From JAKFWF01 sp963732635 (GTDB taxonomy: Bacteria; Pseudomonadota; Alphaproteobacteria; Rhizobiales; Hyphomicrobiaceae), in NCBI GenBank assembly GCA_963732635.1, contig CAVTAL010000006.1, forward strand, positions 1 through 64,000: DNA of 64,000 bases, given 5' to 3'. Position 1 is the first letter of the stretch. Each line of letters opens with the position of its first letter. This document shows, in pieces, positions 1 to 11,593 of the stretch. A program made the translations under genes and the position numbers. The notes beneath the pieces are model-generated. The model was not told where the DNA came from. It did not search any database and worked only from the letters and a program-made list of their open reading frames with translations.

Positions 1-102
<102 letters not shown>

Positions 103-284
103 GAGCCATTCAGCTTCATCTCGGTTCGCCGCGATTGGCGAATAGCTCGCTTTGGGACAAAAGATGCCGGTCGAGGAGTCGTTCCGGTTTCTAAATACAC
201 AGCGGGATCACGCCGCCTTCGTTTCCTTTTCTTCACATGGACGCAAGCCAGACTGGCAACCAGGCACTCTGGCAACCAGGCTCT

Positions 285-361
285 GGGCCTGTAGCTCAGT
301 TGGTTAGAGCGCGCGCTTGATAAGCGTGAGGTCGGAAGTTCAAGTCTTCCCAGGCCCACCA
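285..361 (+). tRNA. tRNA-Ile (anticodon GAT)
   Basis: A 77-nt cloverleaf in the 16S-23S spacer. The acceptor stem pairs GGGCCTG with CAGGCCC, the anticodon loop reads CTTGATAA with GAT, and the T arm carries TTCAAGT. The 3' CCA is encoded. This is the standard position of tRNA-Ile in bacterial rrn operons. Confidence 0.98.
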
Positions 362-410
362 CGCATTTCCAGCTGTTGGCGCCTACTTGGTCGCCGGCGA
401 CAACCAAAAT

Positions 411-486
411 GGGGTCATAGCTCAGTTGGGAGAGCGCGTGCTTTGCAAGCATGAGGTCGTCGGTTCGATCCCGTCTGACTCCACCA
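411..486 (+). tRNA. tRNA-Ala (anticodon TGC)
   Basis: A 76-nt cloverleaf following tRNA-Ile. The acceptor stem pairs GGGGTCA with TGACTCC, the anticodon loop reads CTTTGCAA with TGC, the T loop is TTCGATC and CCA is encoded. The Ile-Ala pair inside the spacer is typical of alphaproteobacterial rrn operons. The remaining spacer (487-775) contains no further gene that I can see. Confidence 0.98.
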
Positions 487-775
487 TTCGCGTTTGGTTA
501 CGCTTGAGTGGTGCGAATGAAGCGTCCATGCTGAAGATATCAAATACCCACCGGGTCCGCCCGGAACGGGTTCTGTTATACATCGTAAAGAGGAGATGAG
601 CCGGAGACTTGAGCGCGTGCGCTTGGGTCGTTCTTCGGAACATGGGGGCGCTTGACCGCAACCTCAGTCAGGGTTCATTTCAATTGACTTCTGGTCGAAT
701 ACAGCTGTGTTCACGCAGATCTTGCCAGTGCCGACGTGGTGCTGGCTTGAGGTGTGGGCATTGCTAATGAGAGCG

Positions 776-3604
<2,829 letters not shown>

Positions 3605-3791
3605 GCTCTCATTAAGCAATGCTCACTCTATGTCGCTCGCGGAGCCGTTTCGCGCCGAAAGGCGCTGGCTCCTCCGCGGGGGCGTCGCTCGCGACGGCAG
3701 CCCTTGGCTGCTGGGCCCTTCGGGCCGTAGTTGCGGGCGTGTTGGGTAGACTAACTGTATTGAAAGACCAGAAGTCCTTCACTGTTTCGCT

Positions 3792-3909
3792 GACCTGGTG
3801 GCTATGGCGGGGTGGCTGCACCCGATCCCATTCCGAACTCGGCCGTGAAACGCCCCAGCGCCGATGGTACTCCGTCTCAAGACGTGGGAGAGTAGGTCGT
3901 TGCCAGGTC
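3792..3909 (+). rRNA. rrf: 5S rRNA
   Basis: A 118-nt 5S gene. Its ends pair GACCTGGTGG with the closing CCAGGTC, and it has the conserved internal CCCGATCCCATTCCGAACTCG and GGGAGAGTAGGTC segments. It lies about 190 bp after 23S and is the last gene of the operon before the terminator. Confidence 0.96.
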
Positions 3910-3972
3910 TGCCAAGCAGTGAAGGATTGTCGACCAGACAGTCAATTGCTCCTCTTTCGATGGGTAAGTTCT

Positions 3973-4004
3973 AAACGCCGTCCGGGAAACCGGACGGCGT
4001 TTTT
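3973..4004 (+). terminator. Rho-independent terminator of the rrn operon
   Basis: Perfect 13-bp stem AAACGCCGTCCGG / CCGGACGGCGTTT around a GAAA tetraloop (3986-3989), followed by a T run to 4004. It lies 63 nt after the end of 5S rRNA and is the obvious transcription stop of the operon. Confidence 0.93.
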
Positions 4005-4098
4005 GCGTTGGCGCACCGCACTGGCGACCTTGGCGCAACCTTCCGCATGCGGAAGCCTCGTCGAACGGCCGCTACACGAGCCCCTCGGAGTACGCGCG

Positions 4099-4186
4099 CT
4101 ACAACGCACCCGGCTCGGTCGCCAATTGACGCTCGATAAGGCGAGCGAACAGCGCCGCGCCATAGGGGATCGCCGCGTCATCAAAG
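4099..4186 (-). pseudogene. C-terminal remnant of an unidentified gene, cut by IS66
   Basis: On the minus strand a frame runs from the IS66 boundary at 4186 to a TAG at 4099-4101, reading FDDAAIPYGAALFARLIERQ and a few residues more. It looks like a natural protein tail: hydrophobic/charged alternation and a stop before a gene-free stretch. No start is present, because the sequence on the other side of 4187 is the IS66 inverted repeat. Family not recognised; the call rests on composition and position only. Confidence 0.35.
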
Positions 4187-4998
4187 GTAAGCGTCCCCTC
4201 AGGACTGCGGTCGAGGCGGATTGCGCGCGTGGGTCGGATCGGGTGGCTTGGTGTCCTTACGCACGTGGGTAAGGACGGTAAGGCACATGGTTGCCGAGAT
4301 CATTTCGAGGGTCGAGCGCCGGCGCCGTTGGCCTGACGAGGAGAAGCTTCGGATCCTGTCGGATGCGCTGGTCCCAGGTGCCACGGCCGCGGCCGTTGCG
4401 GACCGCAATGGCGTCTGCCGATCGTTGCTCTACACGTGGCTGCGCTTGGCGCGCGAGGGCAAGCTGGCCAGGGATCTCGATGACGCGGCCGCCGGTCGGC
4501 GGGTTTGTTCCGGTGCGGATCGAACCGCCCGTCGAGGCGCCATCGCTTTCGAGCCGGAGGCCTCCCGCGCCGCCAACAGCACACGATGCTCATCCGCCCA
4601 CGTCGCCACGTGCGCCGGTGCGTGGGCGCCGGAAGCGCCAAGTCGAGATCGCGCTCACCAATGGCCGCGTCATCAAAGTGGATGAGAGCATCGATCCGGC
4701 CGCCTTGGCACAATTCGTTGCCGCGCTCGACGGAGGCGGATCGTGATCACGATTCCGGTCGGCGTGCGCATCTATCTGGCGTGCGGCGTGACCGACATGC
4801 GCAAAGGCTTCGATGGCCTGAGCATCCTGGCGCAGGACGTGCTGAAGCAGGACCCGTTCGCCGGCCACCTGTTTTGCTTCCGAGGGCGCCGCGGCGATCT
4901 CGTCAAAATTCTATATTGGGACGGCCAGGGCTTCTGCCTGTTCGCCAAACGCCTGGAGAAAGGGCGCTTCACGTGGCCATTGCCGCGCGACAATCAAG
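4187..4998 (+). mobile_element. IS66-family element, left part only
   Basis: The left end is recognised by GTAAGCG at 4187-4193, the usual start of IS66-family inverted repeats. The tnpA and tnpB order inside also fits. The element stops inside tnpB at about 4998, where IS21-type sequence takes over; tnpC and the right inverted repeat are missing. The 8 bases before the end are CATCAAAG (4179-4186), but the partner duplication has been lost. The right limit is approximate. Confidence 0.75.
4287..4746 (+). pseudogene. tnpA: IS66 TnpA (ORF1), frameshifted
   Basis: The ATG at 4287 begins an IS66 accessory-protein N-terminus with a helix-turn-helix-like region (RRRWPDEEKLRILSDAL, then AAVADRNGVCRSLLYTWLRL). 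After about 4470-4490 the family match continues in another frame (GGFVPVRIEPP, then VEIALTNGRVIKVDESID) and ends at TGA 4744-4746, so one frameshift separates the two halves. The downstream half overlaps the start of tnpB, as in intact IS66 elements. Not functional as a single protein unless frameshifting occurs. Confidence 0.8.
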
Positions 4999-5072
4999 GT
5001 GAGACTCAGCGTCGATCAGGAGGAGACTGCGCCGTGTGTGGGCTGACGGAGGGAGGGCTTAAGCCCGACTGA
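4743..5072 (+). pseudogene. tnpB: IS66 TnpB (ORF2), 3'-truncated
   Basis: A GTG at 4743, overlapping the end of tnpA, starts a classic IS66 ORF2 protein: IPVGVRIYLACGVTDMRKGF, then GHLFCFRGRRGDLVK and KRLEKGRFTWPLP. Family members are about 115-120 residues and end with a LLEGIDWR-like block. Here the homology stops after about residue 85 and the frame runs into foreign sequence, ending at 5072. The truncation coincides with the arrival of the IS21-type element. The cellular role of TnpB in IS66 is an accessory transposition protein. Confidence 0.85.
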
Positions 5073-5089
5073 CGGCAGGCCACACACGG
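5032..5089. repeat. Inverted repeat before istA
   Basis: CCGTGTGTGG (5032-5041) is exactly inverted as CCACACACGG (5080-5089). The centre holds the 12-bp palindrome GGGCTTAAGCCC (5055-5066), and TTTTTT follows at 5095-5100. It could be a transcription stop protecting the transposase gene, or part of the IS21 end. I cannot tell which. Confidence 0.5.
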
Positions 5090-5174
5090 CGGCGCTTTTT
5101 TGAATACCCGTCTGGCGGTCGGGCAGGTCTGCGGCAAAGTTCTGATTCGTCTCAAGCAATCGAGGGATCAGCAT

Positions 5175-6551
5175 TTGCCCGGCCTCCATATCACCGACCA
5201 CCAGATGAGGCTGTACATGAGTATTCGAACAACCCACGAAACCGCCGTTGCTGCCGCCAAGGCCGGCATCAGTCGCGCAACCGGCTTCCGCGTCGATGCC
5301 GATCCGCGATTGCCGTCGCAGAAGCAGAAACCCCGCGAACGGCGGCGGCCGGATCCGCTGGCCGCCATCTGGGAGGCCGACGTCGTGCCGATCCTGAAGG
5401 CGGCGCTCGGCATTCGCACTGTCAGCGTGATGTCTGAGCTGCGGCGTCGACATCCGGAGTTAAACCCGAACATCCGCCGCACGCTGGAGCGGCGGATCAC
5501 CAACTGGCGCGCCCACCATGGGCCGGAGCAAGACGTGATCTTCCGCCAGGAGCATGAGCCCGGCCGCATGGGCTTGTCGGACTTCACCGACACCAGCGCG
5601 CTCAACTTCACTTTGGCCGGCGCCATCCTTGCACACCGGCTGTATCACTTCCGCTTGGCGTTCTCGGGCTTCGCGCACGCCCATGTCGTACTGGGCGGCG
5701 AAAGCTTCGTGGCGCTGGCCGAGGGGCTGCAGAATGCCCTGTGGGCGCTTGGTGGCGTGCCAAAGGAACATCGCAGCGACAGTCTATCGGCGGCATTCCG
5801 CAACCTCGACAAGGCGGCAGCGGGTGACCTGACACAACGCTATCAGGCCCTGATGGCGCACTACGGCATGACGCCTTCGCGCAACAACCCCGGCGTCGCC
5901 CACGAGAACGGTTCCATCGAAAGCCCGCATGGCCACCTCAAACGGGCGCTTGAAGACGAACTGTTGCTGCGTGGCTCCAGGGACTTTGACGATCTCGATG
6001 CCTACCGTCGGTTTGTCGACCTGATCATCGGGCGGCAGAATGCGCACAATCGCAAACGGATCGAGCTGGAGATGCCGAGCCTCGGTAAGCTACCGAAGCG
6101 GCGGACGGCGGACTTCGAGGAAAAGTGCGTGACGGTGACGCGCAGCGGCGGCTTCATGCTGAACCGCATGTTCTACACCGCACCGTCGCGGCTGATCGGG
6201 CATCGTCTGCGCGTGCGGCTCTACGATGATCGGCTTGAATGCTTTCTGGGATCGACGCTCATGATGATCGTGCGGCGCGGGCAGCCCGTCTCGGACAGCA
6301 AGGGCGGTCACGTCGTCGATTACCGGCATGTGATTCACGCGTTGCGCCGAAAGCCGATGGCGCTGCTTAATCTGGTTTATCGCGACCAGTTGTTCCCGCG
6401 CCCTGCTTATGCCCGCGCGTTCGAGACTTTGCTGGCGGTAGTTGGTGATCGGCGGGCGTGCAAGATCACTGTCGAGTTATTGGCGCGCCGATTGACACGC
6501 TATACTGGCGTGCTCCTGCGACCGCCGCGTGATAGGGTCCTCGCACGTTGA
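5175..6551 (+). pseudogene. istA: IS21-family transposase IstA, 3'-truncated
   Basis: DDE transposase of the IS21 family. I place the start at TTG 5175, giving LPGLHITDHQMRLYMSIR after a GAGGG ribosome site. The catalytic core includes GRMGLSDFTD, then HVVLGGESFVALAEGLQNAL, EHRSDSLSAAF and NNPGVAHENGSIES. The C-terminal region LIGHRLRVRLYDDRL and YRHVIHALRRKPMALLNLVY is also present. Homology ends at about 6485 (KITVELLA) and the frame then reads through the relic of a dehydrogenase to 6551. The partner istB and the right IS end are missing, so the element is dead. Confidence 0.85.
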
Positions 6552-6864
6552 TGTCGATCATGTGGTCAACTTCGGCAGGATCGATGTCTCTGGCATCCCA
6601 GAGCGCAGCAACGCCGGCGCTGATCACGAGGATGTCGAGCTTGTCCAGCCCCTCGATGCAGGCCGCGACCGCCATCCGATCGGCACTGTTGACCCGGAAA
6701 GCGGTCGCTCCGGTGCGCTCGGCAAGCACCTCTGCCGCTGCCTTCGATCCAGCAAAGGTGAAATACGTTCGAGCGCCATCGCGCGCCAGGCGCTCGACGA
6801 TCGCGGCGCCGATACCTCGGCTTCCGCCCAGAACAAGTGCAACCTTTTGATCGAGCGATGCCAT
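6466..6864 (-). pseudogene. Short-chain dehydrogenase/reductase, C-terminally truncated
   Basis: The N-terminal half of an SDR oxidoreductase. It has the Rossmann motif GGSRGIGAAI (about residues 13-22), ISAGVAALWDA in place of the NNAG element, and INVRGPYHAA. The family is about 245 residues; homology ends near residue 120 (about 6505), before the catalytic Tyr-x-x-x-Lys, and the last 12 residues come from the IS21 junction. The ATG at 6864 has a GGGAGGA ribosome site. It lies 39 bp after the pirin gene on the same strand and was probably its operon partner. Substrate unknown. Confidence 0.85.
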
Positions 6865-6903
6865 TTACCGTCCTCCCTTTCTGTGAGCCGGCATTGTTCT
6901 TCA

Positions 6904-7608
6904 TCAGGGCGTCATGTCGAATACGAGCACCTCTGCATCGCTGGTTGCTGTCAGGGTAAGCGTACCGCTTGCTTCGAGCGCGACGCCATCGCCGGTTCGC
7001 AGAGGTTCGCCGTTCAACGTCACGCCGCCTGCCGCCACTTGCACCCAACCAAGTCGTCCAGGGCGAAGTTCGAATGTCGTGGCCTCGCCGTCATCGAGGA
7101 CAGCGGCATACAGATCGACATCCTGGTGGATCGTGACCGAGCCATCACGGCCGTCGCGGGAGCCGATGAGGCGCAAACGTCCGCGCTTGTCGGCGACGGA
7201 GAAGCGCTTCTGCTCGTAACTCGGCGCCATGCCCGTCTGCTCCGGAATGATCCAGATCTGGAGAAAGTGGGCGGGCAGCGTCTTCGAAGCGTTGAACTCG
7301 CTGTGCCGGATGCCGGTGCCGGCAGACATGCGCTGCACATCCCCCGGCCGGATGACCGACCCGGTGCCCAGACTGTCCTTGTGCTCAAGCCCTCCCGCCA
7401 ACACGTAGGAAATGATCTCCATGTCCCTGTGGGGATGTGGTGGGAAGCCGCCGCCCGGCGCCACCCTGTCCTCGTTGATCACGCGCAGGGGGCCAAAGCC
7501 CATGTGATCGGGATCATGATATTGCCCGAACGAGAAACTGTGTTTGCTGTCGAGCCAACCGAAGTTGGCTCGCCCACGCTCCTCGGATTTCCTGAGTACC
7601 ATCGCCAT
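6904..7608 (-). CDS. Pirin family protein
   Basis: A 234-residue bicupin of the pirin/YhhW family. The N-terminal cupin carries FGPLRVINEDRVAPGGGFPP followed by HPHRDMEIISYVLAG, the metal-binding His pair. GDVQRMSAGTGIRHSEFN supplies the remaining His/Glu ligands. Some pirins have quercetinase activity and others regulate enzymes; which applies here is unknown. I start at the ATG at 7608 (MAMVLRKSEER), because the residues upstream are not family-like. The gene is divergent from the LysR gene (113 bp) and was followed by the now truncated SDR, suggesting a LysR-controlled pirin-SDR unit. Confidence 0.9.
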   Translation of the reverse strand: MAMVLRKSEERGRANFGWLDSKHSFSFGQYHDPDHMGFGPLRVINEDRVAPGGGFPPHPHRDMEIISYVLAGGLEHKDSLGTGSVIRPGDVQRMSAGTGIRHSEFNASKTLPAHFLQIWIIPEQTGMAPSYEQKRFSVADKRGRLRLIGSRDGRDGSVTIHQDVDLYAAVLDDGEATTFELRPGRLGWVQVAAGGVTLNGEPLRTGDGVALEASGTLTLTATSDAEVLVFDMTP

Positions 7609-7720
7609 AATCGTGTTCCTGCTTGCCGTCGAATTTGTTGGGGTGAACGTGCTCCTTGCTCGCAAATGGTGCAATCCGCTATGTTTGAACCGGTTTGCAT
7701 CCAAATTGGCGACAATGACG

Positions 7721-8671
7721 ATGGACAAGCTTGAGGCGATGAACGCGTTCGTGAAGGTTGTCTCCCTCGGCAGCTATGCCGAGGCAGGTCGCGTTCTCGG
7801 ACTGACACGCTCGGCCGTCAGCAAAGCGGTGATGGAACTTGAGCAGTTGCTCGGCGCGCGGCTGCTCGATCGAACCACCCGTCGCGTCGGGCCAACCGAG
7901 GCGGGGCTTGCCTATTACGAGCGCTGCGCCGACATCATCGCGCGCGTCGAGGAAACCGAGCTGCAAGTGTCGCGGCTGCATGGCGAACCACGGGGAATCG
8001 TCAAGGTCAACGCGCCGACGTCGTTCGGCGCTCAGTATCTGGGTCCGGCACTGGCAGATTTCATGACTGCCTATCCGGACGTCAATGTAGAGGTGACGCT
8101 CAACGACCGCTTCGTCGATCCAATCGAGGAAGGATTCGATCTGACGTTACGGATCGCATCGTTGGCGGATTCGAGCCTGATAGCCCGCAAACTCGCGCCG
8201 GCACGACGCGTGTTGGTCGCGTCGCCATCCTATCTCGACAAGTACGGCCGACCTTCCACACCAGCTGATCTCGTCAACCATCGCTGTCTCAACTACGGGC
8301 ACACGACCACGCTGCAAAAATGGCAACTGACAAAGGACGGAAAGACGTTGAACGTGACAATCAAATCGGTTCTCTGTTCCAACAATGGCGATGTGCTGAG
8401 GGCCGCCACCTTGGCGGGGCACGGAATATCGAAATTGCCCACCTTTCTCGTCGGGCCTGATATCGCTTCCGGCCGATTGCTGGTCGCACTGCCCGATTAT
8501 CCCCCGACGCATCTCGGGATCTACGCGCTCTACACGCCGAACCGATATCTCGCCGCCAAGACACGGGTCTTGATCGAGTTTCTGGCCGCGAGATTTGGCA
8601 ACGAACCGCAGTGGGATCGATTCACTGAAACACTACGATCGAGCAAAGGCGACAGCAAGGTTCGCTCCTGA
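7721..8671 (+). CDS. LysR-family transcriptional regulator
   Basis: About 316 residues from ATG 7721 (a second ATG in frame at 7715 is possible). The N-terminal winged helix-turn-helix reads MDKLEAMNAFVKVVSLGSYA, then RSAVSKAVMELEQLLGARLL and RTTRRVGPTEAGLAYYER. The C-terminal LysR substrate-binding domain follows (GIVKVNAPTSFG onward, with LNYGHTTTLQKW). It belongs to the CrgA/DhcR-like group that often controls a divergent reductase or quinone-detoxifying gene. By position it probably regulates the pirin-SDR transcript on the other strand; the effector is unknown. Confidence 0.9.
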   Translation: MDKLEAMNAFVKVVSLGSYAEAGRVLGLTRSAVSKAVMELEQLLGARLLDRTTRRVGPTEAGLAYYERCADIIARVEETELQVSRLHGEPRGIVKVNAPTSFGAQYLGPALADFMTAYPDVNVEVTLNDRFVDPIEEGFDLTLRIASLADSSLIARKLAPARRVLVASPSYLDKYGRPSTPADLVNHRCLNYGHTTTLQKWQLTKDGKTLNVTIKSVLCSNNGDVLRAATLAGHGISKLPTFLVGPDIASGRLLVALPDYPPTHLGIYALYTPNRYLAAKTRVLIEFLAARFGNEPQWDRFTETLRSSKGDSKVRS

Positions 8672-8753
8672 CAGATGATCGGACAATGTCACCGGCAGGT
8701 CTAAGGTTGCACGCCCCCCAGCAACCAATCCTTCCCCTACTCCTTCGAGTCCG

Positions 8754-9539
8754 TCAGCGCTCTGCCTGCTCTTCCAGAGGTGACAAGATTGCCTTTATGC
8801 CATTCGCCAATATGCCTTGGTCCGTACCGGCACCGAACATGTTGAACCCTAGTGCCCGGTACTGGGAAGCCCATTCTGGACTTGCCGGCATGAAGCCGAG
8901 GCCCTTGTTATGCTTCTTCGCTGCAGCAACGATCCGTTGCAATGCGGCGACGTAAACCGGACCATCAAACTCACCGGGGACGCCCAGAAAATTTGTCAGG
9001 TCGAAATGCCCGACCCAAAGCACATCAATTCCATCGACAGCTGCAATCTCTTCTACCGCCTCCAGACCACGCTCCGTCTCGATCTGAGCAATGGCCACAT
9101 TCCGCGCGTTGGCGGCCGTCATCTTGTCCAGCACGTTGCCGGCGAGATAGGAATCGTGGGCAAATCCGAATCCTGCACCGCGCCGCCCCAGCGGCGGATA
9201 GCGCATGGCTTCTGCAAACGCATGGGCCTGGGCCTTGCTTTCGACCATCGGCACCATCACGCCACGGGCTCCAACGTCGAGCGCCCTGGCAATGAAATGG
9301 TATTCGCCGCGCGGTACTCGGACCATCGGCTCCACACCGATGCCGGCACAGGTGGCGCATAGCATCTTGAGTGTATCTATGCTCAGGCCCGCATGCTCCA
9401 TGTCGTAGAGCACGAACTCGGCACCGGCATTTCTTGCGATCTGCGCGATGCCCGGTGTGAAGCACTCGAAGATCATCGCACCGGCGACAAGTTCACCGGT
9501 GACAACGCGCTGACGAAGGTTTTTCTGCCTTGCGGTCAT
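8754..9539 (-). CDS. HpcH/HpaI-family aldolase (2-keto-3-deoxy acid aldolase type)
   Basis: A 261-residue class II pyruvate aldolase-like TIM barrel. Visible motifs are YDMEHAGLS, the metal-site region VPMVESKAQA, GGAGFGFA-type RRGAGFGFAHDSY, IAQIETERGLEAVEEI (metal-binding Glu) and LWVGHFDLTNFLG. The ATG at 9539 follows GGAGAGG at a good distance, better than the ATG 21 bases upstream. The family cleaves 2-keto-3-deoxy sugar acids or 4-hydroxy-2-ketoheptanedioate to pyruvate and an aldehyde. It follows the sugar ABC genes by 106 bp, so a 2-keto-3-deoxy acid made from the imported sugar is the likely substrate (inference). Confidence 0.88.
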   Translation of the reverse strand: MTARQKNLRQRVVTGELVAGAMIFECFTPGIAQIARNAGAEFVLYDMEHAGLSIDTLKMLCATCAGIGVEPMVRVPRGEYHFIARALDVGARGVMVPMVESKAQAHAFAEAMRYPPLGRRGAGFGFAHDSYLAGNVLDKMTAANARNVAIAQIETERGLEAVEEIAAVDGIDVLWVGHFDLTNFLGVPGEFDGPVYVAALQRIVAAAKKHNKGLGFMPASPEWASQYRALGFNMFGAGTDQGILANGIKAILSPLEEQAER

Positions 9540-9645
9540 CTGCCATCGCCTCTCCGGCATCCGCCCGCCTCAGGCATCAAGGTTCGAAAAAGTCTCGCAC
9601 AGCACACTCGCCAGTTCACTCTCATTCGGGCCTCGCCCGCGGCGA

Positions 9646-10737
9646 TCAAATTGCAGCTTCGGTTTTCGCGTCGAAGAACCGAAGCCCTGCCGGATTGATG
9701 CCGAGCCGGATCTTCTGCTGCGGCTTCACCTTGGTCGTCGGTTCAACGCTGGCAACCATGGCTCCACCGCCAGCCTTAACATCGAGGATGATCTCGGAAC
9801 CGAGTTGCTCGGCGACTTCCACGATGGCGTCGAACGAGTGGTGTTCCGGGTCGGTGCCGGTGGCCATGTGTAGATCCTCCGGCCTAATGCCGAGCGTTGC
9901 AGCCTTGCCCTTGTGCGGTCCCATGCGTGCCGCGATCTGATCAGGGACACGGATCTTCATTGTCGGACTCGTGGCGTAGAGCACGCCGCCGATATCCTCG
10001 ATCGTCGTTTCAGCGAAATTCATCGCCGGCGAGCCGATGAAGCCGGCAACATATTTGTTGGCCGGGTTGTTGTAGAGCTCCAGCGGCTCGCCCACTTGCT
10101 GGATCAGTCCGTCCTTCATGACGACGACACGGTCGCCGAGCGTCATCGCCTCGACCTGATCGTGAGTGACGTAGATCGAGGTGGTGGCCAGCCGCTGGTG
10201 GAGCTTCTTGATCTCGACGCGCATCTGCACGCGCAATTTCGCATCCAGATTGGACAATGGCTCGTCGAACAGGAACACCTGTGGATTGCGGACAATGGCG
10301 CGGCCTAGCGCCACGCGCTGGCGCTGACCACCAGATAGCATCCGTGGCTTGCGGTTCAAATGATCCTTGATGTCCAGGATATCGGCAGCATTGTTGACCC
10401 GCCGTGCGATCTCGGCCTTGTCGAACTTCCGCATCTTCAGGCCGAAGGCCATGTTGTCGTACACGCTCATATGCGGATAAAGCGCATAGTTCTGGAACAC
10501 CATGGCGATGTCGCGGTCCATCGGCGGCAGTTCGTTGACGACCTGCGGTCCGATCAGGATCTGACCCTCGGTGATCGCCTCGAGTCCTGCGACCATGCGC
10601 AGCGTCGTAGTCTTGCCGCAGCCTGACGGCCCGACGAGGACGATGAACTCCTTGTCCTTGATCTCCAGCGACACACCCTTAACGGCATGAAAATCGGCGT
10701 AGTGCTTGTGGATTTCGCGGATCGATACGCTGGCCAT
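9646..10737 (-). CDS. Sugar ABC transporter ATP-binding protein (UgpC/MalK type)
   Basis: A 363-residue ATPase of the carbohydrate CUT1 group. Walker A is GPSGCGKTT (about residues 37-45), the Q-loop is MVFQNYALYPHMSVYDN, the signature is LSGGQRQRVALGRA, Walker B is VFLFDEPLSNLDAKLR, and the H-loop is YVTHDQVEAM. The C-terminal TOBE/MalK regulatory domain is present (LGIRPEDLHM). It begins 4 bp after the permease stop, so translation is probably coupled. It energises import by the two permeases upstream. Confidence 0.93.
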   Translation of the reverse strand: MASVSIREIHKHYADFHAVKGVSLEIKDKEFIVLVGPSGCGKTTTLRMVAGLEAITEGQILIGPQVVNELPPMDRDIAMVFQNYALYPHMSVYDNMAFGLKMRKFDKAEIARRVNNAADILDIKDHLNRKPRMLSGGQRQRVALGRAIVRNPQVFLFDEPLSNLDAKLRVQMRVEIKKLHQRLATTSIYVTHDQVEAMTLGDRVVVMKDGLIQQVGEPLELYNNPANKYVAGFIGSPAMNFAETTIEDIGGVLYATSPTMKIRVPDQIAARMGPHKGKAATLGIRPEDLHMATGTDPEHHSFDAIVEVAEQLGSEIILDVKAGGGAMVASVEPTTKVKPQQKIRLGINPAGLRFFDAKTEAAI

Positions 10738-10741
10738 TCGA

Positions 10742-11593
10742 TTACCCTTTGACGGAGCCGGTCAGGCCCGAGACGTAGTGCTCGACGAAGAACGAGTAGG
10801 CGATAGCGACCGGGATCGAACCCAGCAGTGCGCCTGCCATCAGCGGCCCCCAGAACTGCACGTCGCCCTTGATTAGTTCCGAGACGACGCCTATCGGCAC
10901 CGTCTTCTGCTCCGGCGACGACAGGAAAACGAGTGCATAGATGTACTCGTTCCAGGACAGCGTGAAGGCGAATATCATGGCCGACAGGATACCCGGCACC
11001 GCGACCGGAATGATGATGTACCACATGGCCTGGAAGCGGGTCGCGCCATCGATCCGCGCGCACTCTTCAAGCTCCTTCGGGATCGCCTTGAAATATCCCA
11101 TCAGCAACCACGTCGAGAATGGAATCAGGAACGTCGGATAGGTCAGGATCAGCGCCCAAGGCGTGTCGCCAATATTATAGGAGCGGATGATCTCCGAGAG
11201 CGGGATGAACAGCAAAGTCTGGGGCACGAGGTAGGTGACGAATATGGTCGTGCCGAGCAAACCCGCCCACTTGAAGTTGAGCCGTGACAGCGCGTAGCCA
11301 GCGCACACGCCACAGAACAGTGAGATGGCCGTCGCGACGGTCGCGATGAACATCGTGTTCCAGATCCAGGTGGGGAAGCTCGTCTCGCCGAGCAGGAACT
11401 TCACGTGGACGAGTGTCGGATCCCAGGTCCAGAACGGCTGGTAACTAGGGCGCCGCCACGCCACGTTGATTTCGGCCGTTGGCCGGAACGTGGTGATGAC
11501 CATCCAGTAGAACGGCATGAGCAGGAACGCCAGGAACACGCCAACGGGCAACCTGAAGAACACCCAGCGGCGCCAGAATGAGCCTTCGATCAT
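10742..11593 (-). CDS. Sugar ABC transporter permease (MalG type)
   Basis: 283 residues with six predicted membrane helices. The EAA loop is ELEECARIDGATRFQAMWYI (about residues 185-205), which docks to the ATPase. The start ATG at 11593 overlaps the stop of the preceding permease by one base (TAATG), a translational-coupling arrangement. It is the second transmembrane subunit of the importer. The substrate cannot be read from the permease itself. Confidence 0.92.
   Translation of the reverse strand: MIEGSFWRRWVFFRLPVGVFLAFLLMPFYWMVITTFRPTAEINVAWRRPSYQPFWTWDPTLVHVKFLLGETSFPTWIWNTMFIATVATAISLFCGVCAGYALSRLNFKWAGLLGTTIFVTYLVPQTLLFIPLSEIIRSYNIGDTPWALILTYPTFLIPFSTWLLMGYFKAIPKELEECARIDGATRFQAMWYIIIPVAVPGILSAMIFAFTLSWNEYIYALVFLSSPEQKTVPIGVVSELIKGDVQFWGPLMAGALLGSIPVAIAYSFFVEHYVSGLTGSVKG

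Noticed and set aside
4173..4678. The 14-mer CCGCGTCATCAAAG occurs both just outside the IS66 left end (4173-4186) and inside its tnpA (4665-4678)
   Set aside because: Possibly a target preference or a small rearrangement, but one shared 14-mer in a GC-rich region with IS66 remnants is not enough to claim a mechanism.
7609..7714. AACCGGTT palindrome in the LysR/pirin promoter region as a LysR site
   Set aside because: It does not fit a T-N11-A box well, and a single 8-bp palindrome is weak evidence.
6529..7734. A 401-codon plus-strand frame across the SDR and pirin genes
   Set aside because: It is antisense to two recognised genes with clear motifs, and has no domain of its own.
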